From an uncultured Alphaproteobacteria bacterium (GTDB taxonomy: Bacteria; Pseudomonadota; Alphaproteobacteria; HIMB59; GCA-002718135), in assembly GCA_902604905.1 (NCBI GenBank), contig CACLAN010000002.1, positions 65,560-129,559 on the forward strand: 64,000 bases of DNA, written 5' to 3'. Under the pieces are notes generated by a model. It was not told the origin of the DNA, did no database searches, and saw only the letters and a program-made list of their open reading frames with translations. The translations under genes were made by a program, and so were the position numbers. This document shows positions 1 to 8,761 of the stretch, piece by piece; within the stretch, counting starts at the first letter, position 1, and each line of letters starts with the position of its first letter.

Positions 1-1
1 T

Positions 2-721
2 AAAAGTAAACTACGATACACTTCTTCTTTTCACACCCGTTTTCCTGATTATATTAAACAGAGAGCTTATATTCCCAAAAGTTTTACATATTCAATATTA
101 AGAAGACTTCATGATAATTCTGTAAATGTACTTGTTCCATCGCTTTCCATGGTCGAAGAATTAGAGCGGTATAATTTCAAAAATTTAAAAGTATGGAATA
201 GAGGAGTTGATACTGAATTATTCAACCCAAATAAAAGAAATAGAAATGATAATGACATTCAACTGACATATGTTGGAAGAGTTGCTATTGAAAAAAATAT
301 TGAAGAATTTTTAAAACTAAAAGGAAATTATAATAAAACTGTTGTGGGTGATGGTCCTGAATTACAAAAATATTTAAACAAGTATCCTGACGTAAATTTT
401 GTTGGGTTGAAACGAGGTAAAGAACTTGCAGAATATTATGCGAATGCAGATGTATTTGTTTTCCCATCTAAAACGGATACTTTAGGAAATGTAATACTTG
501 AAGCTCTTGCTTGCGGAACACCAATTGCTGCATTTCCTGTTACTGGACCAAAAGATATTCTAAAAGATTCTAAAATAAATACACTTGATGACAGACTAGG
601 TAATTCAGTAGAAAAAGCTCTTAAAGTGAATAGAAATGATTGTCGTGAATTTGCTATGAAATTTACGTGGGAAGATTGTGCAAATGAATTTTTAGATTCA
701 CAAATTGATTCTAAAAATTAA
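2..721 (+). CDS. Glycosyltransferase family 4 (group 1), 5'-truncated by window edge
   Basis: Frame of the 149..721 ORF is open to the window start and encodes TSFHTRFPDYIKQRAYIP...VLVPSLSMVEEL; downstream WNRGVDTELFNP, VGDGPEL, FVFPSKTDTLGNVILEALACGTPIAA are GT4 motifs. Confidence 0.85.
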   Translation, partial: KSKLRYTSSFHTRFPDYIKQRAYIPKSFTYSILRRLHDNSVNVLVPSLSMVEELERYNFKNLKVWNRGVDTELFNPNKRNRNDNDIQLTYVGRVAIEKNIEEFLKLKGNYNKTVVGDGPELQKYLNKYPDVNFVGLKRGKELAEYYANADVFVFPSKTDTLGNVILEALACGTPIAAFPVTGPKDILKDSKINTLDDRLGNSVEKALKVNRNDCREFAMKFTWEDCANEFLDSQIDSKN

Positions 722-729
722 TAACTTTT

Positions 730-957
730 TTAAACAAATAAATAGACGTACCCAAAAAGAAAAAGAGGTAATTGTAATCCAAAGTTTGTTAATAACGCTT
801 TATCTCTCGTCATATAACCAACCACTGACCAACCAACTGCACCTGTTCCATGTATAATAATATTATATGGATATGCATTTAAATTAGTCAGTAGTATTCC
901 AGACAAGATTAAAAAGGTGCTAAGCCACTTAATTCTATTAATTGATATATCTGTCAT
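730..957 (-). CDS. Small multi-TM membrane protein (about 75 aa; internal Met start preferred over the 1041 start)
   Basis: Three hydrophobic segments in MTDISINRIKWLSTFLILSGILL...GYVYLFV; upstream residues of the longer ORF look non-coding. Confidence 0.5.
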   Translation of the reverse strand: MTDISINRIKWLSTFLILSGILLTNLNAYPYNIIIHGTGAVGWSVVGYMTRDKALLTNFGLQLPLFLFGYVYLFV

Positions 958-1078
958 AAAACTCCTATTTTGTGAAAATTTCATTAATATATGTAACCTA
1001 AAGATAAAGATATTAATCAAATTGTAACGAATTTTTAACATTTCTTTATTTTTTTTTGAAAAGTTCTATAAGCACGCC

Positions 1079-1741
1079 ATGTTTGGACTAAAAAGTGCAT
1101 CTTTATTTGGTGATACCAAGAAACTTGAGAGGGAAATTGATGAGTTTGTCGATATTGTCTCTGAAGTAGGTTTAGTATTTAAATCGATAGTTCCAACTTA
1201 TCTCAATCATTCTGCCAATGGTAAATTTGAGGAAATGGTTGAAAAAGTAAAAGAAATGGAAAGTAAGGCCGACAAAATTACAAAAGATGTTGAGCATACT
1301 CTTTATGAAGAAACACTAATCCCAGATGCAAGAAGTGATGTGTTACGACTTCTAGAACACATCGACGAATTAATTGGAATGTACCAAGGGAATTGTTATC
1401 ACTTCTCTATTCAAAAACCTAATTTTCCAAAAGAGTTTCATCAAGATTTAATTGAGTTAACAGAGACTGTTGTAAATTGTGTTGAATCACTTTGTTTGAC
1501 TGTCCGATCATTTTTTAGAGATATTAAATCTGTAAGAGATAATGCTCATAAAGTAACTTTTTATGAAAAAGAATCTGATATAAAATTTAGTTCTCTTGCA
1601 AGAAGAATTTTTGATTCTGAATTACCTCTAGATCAAAAAATGCATCTTCGATATTTTGTAGAGAAGATTGATCGTATTTGTGATCAAGCAGAAGACATAG
1701 CTGACGAAGTTCAAATTTACGCTATTAAACGTTCCGTTTAA
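1079..1741 (+). CDS. DUF47 / PhoU-like phosphate transport accessory protein (TIGR00153-like)
   Basis: All-helical protein with PhoU-like spacing, immediately upstream of PiT permease. Confidence 0.85.
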   Translation: MFGLKSASLFGDTKKLEREIDEFVDIVSEVGLVFKSIVPTYLNHSANGKFEEMVEKVKEMESKADKITKDVEHTLYEETLIPDARSDVLRLLEHIDELIGMYQGNCYHFSIQKPNFPKEFHQDLIELTETVVNCVESLCLTVRSFFRDIKSVRDNAHKVTFYEKESDIKFSSLARRIFDSELPLDQKMHLRYFVEKIDRICDQAEDIADEVQIYAIKRSV

Positions 1742-1747
1742 TTTTCA

Positions 1748-2800
1748 ATGGAAATTACAATTCTAATTTTTTTATTTGGTGGTCTTTTTTTAGGTTGGTC
1801 ACTTGGTGCCAATGATGCAGCAAATGTTTTTGGAACTGCAGTTGGAACACGAATGGTTAGTTTCACAAGTGCAGCAATAATTTGTAGTGTCTTTGTTATT
1901 CTAGGTGCAATTATTAGCGGAGCAGGTACAACAGAAACTTTAGGAAAGTTAGGTGCTATTAATGCATTGCCTGGTGCTTTTGCAGTATGTGTTGCTGCAG
2001 GAATATCTGTTTATTTAATGACTAAAGTTGGCTTGCCTGTTTCAACAACGCAAGCGATTGTTGGAGCAATTGTTGGTTGGAATTTATACACGGGATCTTC
2101 AACTAATCTTCAAGTTTTAATTACTATTTTAGGAACATGGATACTATGTCCTATCATTGCAGGATTTATTGCAATGGGTTTATTTACTTTTACAAAAAAA
2201 GTTATACTCAATAGAAAGTTACATATTCTCAGACTTGATGCCTATACAAGAACAGCTTTACTTTTAGCAGGTGCTTTTGGTGCTTATAGTTTAGGTGCAA
2301 ACAATATTGCTAATGTAATGGGTGTCTTCGTACCTATATCACCGTTTACTGATGTTACTATTGGAAATTTATTTGTGTTTTCCTCAAAAGAACAATTATT
2401 TCTTCTAGGTGGTTTAGCAATAGCTGTTGGTGTTTTTACTTACTCGAAAAGAGTTATGTTTACCGTTGGTAATGATCTCTTAAAAATGACACCAGTGGCA
2501 GCATTTATTGTTGTTATATCACATTCTATTGTTTTATTTTTATTTGCATCCCAGGGTATAAGTGCTTTTTTACAATCTATAAATCTTCCCTCTATACCTT
2601 TGGTACCAGTATCAAGTTCCCAAGCTGTTGTTGGCGGCGTAATTGGAATTGGTCTTTTAAAAGGAGGAAAAGAGGTTCAATGGTCAATTGCAGGAAGAAT
2701 TTCTTTGGGTTGGATGACGCTACCTATAATTGCAGCTTTAATTTCTTTAATTGTTTTATTTATTCTAGAAAATATTTTTAATTTAACGGTCTCTTTTTAA
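1748..2800 (+). CDS. pit: Inorganic phosphate transporter, PiT family
   Basis: GANDAANVFGTAVGTR and GANNIANVMG repeats, multi-TM. Confidence 0.92.
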   Translation: MEITILIFLFGGLFLGWSLGANDAANVFGTAVGTRMVSFTSAAIICSVFVILGAIISGAGTTETLGKLGAINALPGAFAVCVAAGISVYLMTKVGLPVSTTQAIVGAIVGWNLYTGSSTNLQVLITILGTWILCPIIAGFIAMGLFTFTKKVILNRKLHILRLDAYTRTALLLAGAFGAYSLGANNIANVMGVFVPISPFTDVTIGNLFVFSSKEQLFLLGGLAIAVGVFTYSKRVMFTVGNDLLKMTPVAAFIVVISHSIVLFLFASQGISAFLQSINLPSIPLVPVSSSQAVVGGVIGIGLLKGGKEVQWSIAGRISLGWMTLPIIAALISLIVLFILENIFNLTVSF

Positions 2801-3321
2801 TTAACTGCTCGATAAGAAAAAATAAAATCTTCCTGGATTTTAGATTCAATAGCCCCTTTTCTTCTTGATCGCACTAGATCGATAGCTTCTTGTTTTTGAT
2901 AATTAAATTCAACAAGTAAAATAGCAGCTATGGTGCCAGCCCTTCCTTTGCCTCCACGGCAATGTAAAACTATATTTTTTCCATCTATCAATTCGTTCTT
3001 TAATAAAACTTTTGTTGTTTCCCATTTATATTTAAAATCTTTATCTGGTGCTCCCATGTCATAAATGGGTAAATGGTACCAATGTAATTTATGTTCATAA
3101 ATATTTTTGACAAACAAAGTTTTATCACACAATTTTTCAAATTCGCTATCTTCAACAAAAGAAGTAATAGAACTACAATTATTATTTTTAAATATTTCTA
3201 ATTCGTTTGCTAAAATTGTTTCTTCAAATAAACCATTAGAATTAAGACCTGGGAAAGAAGTTAATATAATTTTGCCTGCAAATGACTTAGATTCAATAAA
3301 ATCATAATTGCTAAATTGCAT
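2797..3321 (-). CDS. Protein tyrosine/dual-specificity phosphatase family protein
   Basis: HCRGGKGRAG (HCX5R) P-loop preceded by conserved Asp (YDMGAPD). Confidence 0.75.
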   Translation of the reverse strand: MQFSNYDFIESKSFAGKIILTSFPGLNSNGLFEETILANELEIFKNNNCSSITSFVEDSEFEKLCDKTLFVKNIYEHKLHWYHLPIYDMGAPDKDFKYKWETTKVLLKNELIDGKNIVLHCRGGKGRAGTIAAILLVEFNYQKQEAIDLVRSRRKGAIESKIQEDFIFSYRAVN

Positions 3322-3891
3322 TTACGCTTGTTTAGCTAAAAAAGACTGTCTTGCTTCTTCTAAATAGGAACGAAAATGTTCAACATCGGGAGTTTTTTTA
3401 TCTAGAATTTTTGCTAAATCATCAAATCTTCTAAGTTCTACTGCTTCATCCATAAAAGGTTTGCTTATAAACGCTTCTGCTTCTTCTTTTGAGAAAGGAC
3501 CACCTTGAACTTTTAACGAAAGTTTCGATGCTTCTGATAGACTATCATAATAACCCTCTTCAACACTTGATAAATATCTTTTTGAATCTACATGTGCTCT
3601 GATTGGTAAAATAACATCCTCACCAAAATATTTTTTTAAAAAATCAGCACCTAAATTTTCATGATGACCATCTTTCCCTTCATGAATGGGATCGCCGTCC
3701 TCATAGATAAGGTGGCCAATATCATGCAGTAATGCTGCAGCAATTGTTGGTCCGGGTAATTTATGTTTTTCAGCAAGTTCAGCGCATTGGAGTGCGTGCT
3801 CAAGCTGAGTCACATCCTCATTACCATATTGAATATCTGCACCTTTTGTTTTCAAAAGATCTAAGAGATAATCCACGATATTTTCTTGCAT
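3322..3891 (-). CDS. HD-domain mixed-valence diiron oxygenase, PhnZ/TmpB-like
   Basis: YGNEDVTQLEHALQCAELA...AAALLHDIGHL...ENLGADFLKKYF...IRAHVDSKRYL; the Y-x2-E upstream of the first His resembles the PhnZ substrate-binding pair; adjacent and divergent to phnW. Confidence 0.8.
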   Translation of the reverse strand: MQENIVDYLLDLLKTKGADIQYGNEDVTQLEHALQCAELAEKHKLPGPTIAAALLHDIGHLIYEDGDPIHEGKDGHHENLGADFLKKYFGEDVILPIRAHVDSKRYLSSVEEGYYDSLSEASKLSLKVQGGPFSKEEAEAFISKPFMDEAVELRRFDDLAKILDKKTPDVEHFRSYLEEARQSFLAKQA

Positions 3892-3985
3892 TCTAATTTA
3901 TAATTAACTTATTAGAAATTAAATTCAATTCCAACTTTAATAAGATTGATCAAATTTATAATAATATTTATTAAGTAAACATTTA

Positions 3986-5083
3986 ATGGATAAAAAATTA
4001 TTAACCCCTGGTCCTCTTACGACATCGATGTCAACAAAAGAGGCTATGCTCCATGATTGGGGTTCAAGAGATACAAAATTTATTGATCTCAATGCATCAA
4101 TTAGAGATTCCCTTGTTAAATTAATAGACGGTGAAGATAAATATCAATGTGTTCCAATGCAGGGAAGTGGAACTTTTGCTGTAGAGTCGATGGTGAGCTC
4201 TCTTACTCAAAAAGATTCTAAAATTCTGATTCTGATCAATGGTGCTTACGGACAAAGAATGAAAAAAATGTGCACTTATTTAGGGAGAGATTTTATTGAA
4301 TATGAAGTTGCTGAACATGAAGTACATGACATCAATAAAATTGAAGAGTTAATTGATAGCAACAACTTAACACACGTCTTTGCTGTATATTGTGAAACAA
4401 CATCGGGTATTTTAAATCCTATTGAAGAGATTGCAAAATTAGTTGAAATGAAAAACTTATCGTTATTCATCGATGCAATGAGTGCCTTTGGTGCATTACC
4501 CTTAAGTTCTAAAACAATTACTTTTGATGCTGTAGCCGCTTCATCAAACAAATGCTTAGAAGGTGTGCCAGGTGTTGGTTTCATTCTTGTTAAAAATGAA
4601 GTTATTCAAAATGCAAAAGGCAATAGTCACTCACTAAGTCTAGACTTATATGATCAATGGCAAGCAATGGAAAAAAATAAACAATGGCGATTTACACCTC
4701 CAACACATGTATTGGCTGCATTCAATCAAGCGATTGAGGAACATAAAGAACAAGGCGGTGTAGAGGGACGAGGCAAAAGATATAAAAAAAATTGTGAAAT
4801 TATTTGTAATGGAATGAAAGAGTTGGGATTTGAGCAACTACTTCCTGATAATTTGCAAGCACCAATTATTATTACGTTTAAACAACCTAATGATCCTAAA
4901 TTTAACTTTGATAAATTTTATAATGCTCTTAGTGAAAAAGATTTTTTAATTTATCCAGGAAAACTTACAGTGGCAGAAACTTTTAGAATTGGGTGTATTG
5001 GTAATTTAGATGAACAAGACATGATGGATACAATAAAAGCTGTAAAAGAAGTCGTTACTGAATTGGGATTAACATTAAACTAA
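3986..5083 (+). CDS. phnW: 2-aminoethylphosphonate--pyruvate transaminase
   Basis: LLTPGPLTTSMSTKEAMLHDWGSRD N-terminus, SSNKCLEGVPGVGF PLP-Lys region, RIGCIG C-terminus. Confidence 0.93.
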   Translation: MDKKLLTPGPLTTSMSTKEAMLHDWGSRDTKFIDLNASIRDSLVKLIDGEDKYQCVPMQGSGTFAVESMVSSLTQKDSKILILINGAYGQRMKKMCTYLGRDFIEYEVAEHEVHDINKIEELIDSNNLTHVFAVYCETTSGILNPIEEIAKLVEMKNLSLFIDAMSAFGALPLSSKTITFDAVAASSNKCLEGVPGVGFILVKNEVIQNAKGNSHSLSLDLYDQWQAMEKNKQWRFTPPTHVLAAFNQAIEEHKEQGGVEGRGKRYKKNCEIICNGMKELGFEQLLPDNLQAPIIITFKQPNDPKFNFDKFYNALSEKDFLIYPGKLTVAETFRIGCIGNLDEQDMMDTIKAVKEVVTELGLTLN

Positions 5084-5090
5084 CAAAATA

Positions 5091-5723
5091 ATGACAATTA
5101 AAATTGAAATACCTTTAGTTAAAGCAACAAATGAAAATCTTAAAGGATATGGGTATTTAATCGATAGTTTTGAAAATAGTGATATTGAAATTGTTACTTG
5201 GCCAAAACAAGGATGGCGCGACATAGAAGAGGGAACAGGAAATGAAGGTGGAACTACCGAAGGTTCTTTTGATACCTGGTGGCAAGGTGATGTGCTTTAT
5301 GGACAAAATAATGCTGTCCAACATAAAAGTGATTATGAAGTAGATGGAAAATATATACTGGGTTATGCCAATAATCCTGATCAAGAATTACAAAAAGATA
5401 AATATTCAGATCCAACAAAAATATTTCTATGGCATGCAAATTATCATCCTGATGGAGGTCAGCTTTTCTTTCCTGAAGAAAATAAACCATTTATTTGTCC
5501 TTTAGCCTTACCGACAGACGACATTGAACCAGAACATTTTAAAGCATTTTATTGTGATGGATCAAAAGGTTTGTATATTCATCCAAACATTTGGCATGAA
5601 GGGGTGTTTCCAGTTACAGAAAAACAATCGTTTCAAGGAAAACAAGGTAAAGTACATGCAAGAGTTAGCATCGACTTAAAAGAGGAATTTAATAAATATA
5701 TTTATTTTAAAACTGCGATCTAA
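5091..5723 (+). CDS. Ureidoglycolate lyase (AllA)-like cupin protein
   Basis: N-terminal KATNENLKGYGYLID and C-terminal KAFYCDGSKGLYIHPNIWHEGVFPV resemble the AllA family; 8-bp gap from phnW. Confidence 0.65.
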   Translation: MTIKIEIPLVKATNENLKGYGYLIDSFENSDIEIVTWPKQGWRDIEEGTGNEGGTTEGSFDTWWQGDVLYGQNNAVQHKSDYEVDGKYILGYANNPDQELQKDKYSDPTKIFLWHANYHPDGGQLFFPEENKPFICPLALPTDDIEPEHFKAFYCDGSKGLYIHPNIWHEGVFPVTEKQSFQGKQGKVHARVSIDLKEEFNKYIYFKTAI

Positions 5724-5743
5724 TTATAAATTTATATTTAATA

Positions 5744-6532
5744 ATGAAAATTATTCACCTTTCAGACCCCCATATTTATATAGATAAGATTCATGGCATA
5801 GATCCTGTCAGTAAATTTAAAAAAGCATTAAGTCATTTAAAAAATAATCATGGTGATGCGGATTTATTTGCCATCACTGGTGATATTACAGACTTAGGTG
5901 ATAAAGATTCTTATCAGTTATTTATAAAAATAATTGATGAAGCAAATCTGCCAAAGAATTTAAATCCTCAATTAATTATAGGTAATCATGATAACAGAGA
6001 TGAGTTTAAAATAAACTTTCCTAATATTGAGACCGATCCAAATGGATTTATTCAATACTTTAAGGATATAGATAATAAACGTTTAATTTTTATAGATACT
6101 AATCTGATTAATACTCACCAAGGACATTATTGTGAAGAGAGGCAAGAATGGTTAAATAATATTTTAAGTAAGACTAATATGGATACGTACATCTTTATGC
6201 ATCATAATCCACTAGCATTAGTAAAAGAGGAAAGTGATGGAATAGGATTACAACAAAAAAAAGAGTTTCAACAAATTTTAACTAAAAATAATAAGATAAT
6301 AAAACATATTTTTTTTGGTCATCAACACATTACAAGTTCTGGTTCTTATTGTGGTATTACTTTTTCCTCCCCAAGAAGTACTTGGTCTCCTCTAATACCT
6401 AACTTTTCGAATGAATATCGTTTAGGGACAGCAAATACAGATACAAATTATAATGTTGCAATAATTCGATCTGACGCTTTAATTATTCATACCGAGGATT
6501 TTTTAAAAACAGAAGTTAATTGGTTTAAATAA
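5744..6532 (+). CDS. Metallophosphoesterase, GpdQ/CpdA-like phosphodiesterase
   Basis: HLSDPH, GDITDLGD, GNHDNR, FMHHNP, FFGHQH: complete binuclear calcineurin-like motif set. Confidence 0.88.
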   Translation: MKIIHLSDPHIYIDKIHGIDPVSKFKKALSHLKNNHGDADLFAITGDITDLGDKDSYQLFIKIIDEANLPKNLNPQLIIGNHDNRDEFKINFPNIETDPNGFIQYFKDIDNKRLIFIDTNLINTHQGHYCEERQEWLNNILSKTNMDTYIFMHHNPLALVKEESDGIGLQQKKEFQQILTKNNKIIKHIFFGHQHITSSGSYCGITFSSPRSTWSPLIPNFSNEYRLGTANTDTNYNVAIIRSDALIIHTEDFLKTEVNWFK

Positions 6533-6535
6533 AAA

Positions 6536-7642
6536 TTATTTTTTTTCGATTACAAATATTTCATTGTTAAAATAAAGACCTTTATTTTTAGCAACAATTT
6601 TTTGAACTACCTTTTCGTAATTTTTTGTTTTTTCTACTTTCATAACTTTATCATCATCCATTTGATTGACATATATGGAGGCATTCCAAGCAGAAAAAAT
6701 TAAGGATGTCGCTATACCTCCACTGATTTCTGTTGGTAGAGCTCTCAGTTTGCATTTAATAATTCTTTTTTTTCCAAAAGATAAAGTGCTTAATAAATCT
6801 TTATCTAAATTTTTCTTAAGATAAGAAATGATACTATTTCCCAGAGAAGGAAATGGGTCTTCTTTTGGCCAAATTTTACGAATTATTTCATTAGCAGGAT
6901 CTTTTCCTGAAGCATGAATAGTTAATAATTTCCCTTTTGATTTTAGCGCTCTAATCATTGGTTCAATGACATATTTTGATTTCTTTTCTGATGAAATTCT
7001 TGAACGATAAGGCTGTGAAGCAATAATAAGATCAAATTTATTATCTGATTTTTTTTTGGTAGGGATTAATTCATTAACATTAAATTCTTGATCTTCGCGG
7101 TAGATAACCATTACTGAAGGCTCTTTATAAGTATGATTACCTGACTTTTTATTAATTTCTATATTCCATTTTTTTTCTAAAAATTCATTTTGTTTTCTTA
7201 ATTGTTGAGCAAATTCAAGAGAAGTGTCACCTTTTAATTTAATAATATTCCAATTAATTTTTTTCTGTTTAACTTCATTTTTTGATTTTAGGTTTGCGGC
7301 TTCCGCGTAGTGTAGATTTGAAATGACAAAAACAGTATTCTTATGCTCAACAAACCTATCGGGTAATTTTTCTAAACCTAATCTTACATCTTCTATGCTT
7401 ATTTCTTTTGTGCAAACTAATAGAGGTACGTTAGGCCTAGCTTCGTGGCACTGACGCATTACATTCATAAGTAAAGAACCATCCCCCATACCAGCATCAA
7501 ATATTTTTAAACCAGGTTTTTGAGGCTTAATTTTATTTACGTGAGGACGTATCGCATCGGCAATTTGATTTTTTTCATTTGTTGTAGTTACAAATAATAA
7601 ATATTTTTGTCTGTTATCATAAAACCTGAAATTTTTTTTCAT
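6536..7642 (-). CDS. SAM-dependent methyltransferase-like protein of unknown function
   Basis: IFDAGMGDGSLL motif I, FDLIIASQPY motif IV-like. Confidence 0.6.
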   Translation of the reverse strand: MKKNFRFYDNRQKYLLFVTTTNEKNQIADAIRPHVNKIKPQKPGLKIFDAGMGDGSLLMNVMRQCHEARPNVPLLVCTKEISIEDVRLGLEKLPDRFVEHKNTVFVISNLHYAEAANLKSKNEVKQKKINWNIIKLKGDTSLEFAQQLRKQNEFLEKKWNIEINKKSGNHTYKEPSVMVIYREDQEFNVNELIPTKKKSDNKFDLIIASQPYRSRISSEKKSKYVIEPMIRALKSKGKLLTIHASGKDPANEIIRKIWPKEDPFPSLGNSIISYLKKNLDKDLLSTLSFGKKRIIKCKLRALPTEISGGIATSLIFSAWNASIYVNQMDDDKVMKVEKTKNYEKVVQKIVAKNKGLYFNNEIFVIEKK

Positions 7643-7644
7643 TA

Positions 7645-8757
7645 CTAATAAAGTCCCATTGATTTAGCAGAAGAGATGAAGGCTTCTTTATTGCCAATAA
7701 AGTTTTTACCTCGTTCCCCTAAAAACGCATCATCTACTATATTATTCCATTCTTGAACAGGAACTTTTATTTCATTTAAGTTAAGAGGAACCTCTAAAGA
7801 ACGCATAAATTCACTCAGATGATTTGCGGCATTCTCTAGGTTATCGTTAAAAATTAATTTTAGTCTTTCTTCAGCTACACTATCAATTCCAACCATACTT
7901 TTAGTAATCATCGGTAAAGTAAATGAACAAGCAATACCATGCTGAATACCGTAATTAAGTGTCACAGGGTATGATAGATTGTGCGCAATAGCAGTTTTCG
8001 TATTGGAAAACGCTAAGCCAGCATGAACGCACGCCAATGCAATCTTTGAGCGTAATACAACATTTCTTAAATCTTTAGTGAGAAGTGGTAAATTTTCTAA
8101 TACTAATTTTGATGCTTGTATTGCATGAGAAGCAGAAATTGGGTTCGCATTAATATTCCAAATACTTTCCATCGAATGGGAGAGAGCATCTAAACCAGTT
8201 GAAATGGTCAAGCCTAAAGGCTTATCAACCATAATAGATGGATCAATAATTGCTTTTTCAGCATAAAGAGATTTCTGAGCCAAAGATAATTTGTTGTTTT
8301 TTTCTTTATCCCAAATTGTGGCCCAACACGTAAGCTCACTTGATGTTCCTGAAGTTGTAGGTATTGCAATAATCTTAATTGGATTTTCGACTCTTGGACT
8401 TTTCTTATTGCGAACGAAATCTGTTAGGTATTCTTGTTTATCTTTAAATGCAGCAATTGCTTTAGCTGTGTCTGTAACAGAGCCACCACCTATAGCTAAA
8501 ATATAATCTACCGATTCATTGATTAAAGAAAATTTTTTTTGTAGCTCTAAAATATCCTTATAATCTGGATTAGGCTGAACATCCGTCATAATGGATAAGG
8601 GTGGATTTGAAGAAGATTTTAATTCATCGCTATATTTTTTAAAAATTTCTTCTGGATGAGTGATAATGATGTAGTTCTTATTTTTAAGAGCATCATGTAC
8701 TTCTTTAAATCTATTTTCTCCAAAGATTATTTCAACTGGGTTAAAATAGTTCCACAT
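7645..8757 (-). CDS. Iron-containing alcohol dehydrogenase, phosphonoacetaldehyde reductase-like
   Basis: MWNYFNPVEIIFGENR start, AIGGGSVTDTAKA, AIPTTSGTSSE, metal-binding GLDALSHSMES / HNLSYPVTLNYGIQHG. Confidence 0.8.
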   Translation of the reverse strand: MWNYFNPVEIIFGENRFKEVHDALKNKNYIIITHPEEIFKKYSDELKSSSNPPLSIMTDVQPNPDYKDILELQKKFSLINESVDYILAIGGGSVTDTAKAIAAFKDKQEYLTDFVRNKKSPRVENPIKIIAIPTTSGTSSELTCWATIWDKEKNNKLSLAQKSLYAEKAIIDPSIMVDKPLGLTISTGLDALSHSMESIWNINANPISASHAIQASKLVLENLPLLTKDLRNVVLRSKIALACVHAGLAFSNTKTAIAHNLSYPVTLNYGIQHGIACSFTLPMITKSMVGIDSVAEERLKLIFNDNLENAANHLSEFMRSLEVPLNLNEIKVPVQEWNNIVDDAFLGERGKNFIGNKEAFISSAKSMGLY

Positions 8758-8761
8758 TATA

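Noticed and set aside
285-467. Minus-strand ORF of 60 aa
   Set aside because: Lies entirely antisense inside the glycosyltransferase gene; no recognisable motif.
3902-3985. Possible Pho box between the PhnZ-like gene and phnW
   Set aside because: Only AT-rich sequence without recognisable 11-bp repeats.
5157-5490. Two minus-strand ORFs (75 and 78 aa)
   Set aside because: Antisense to the AllA-like gene; low-complexity translations and no start context.
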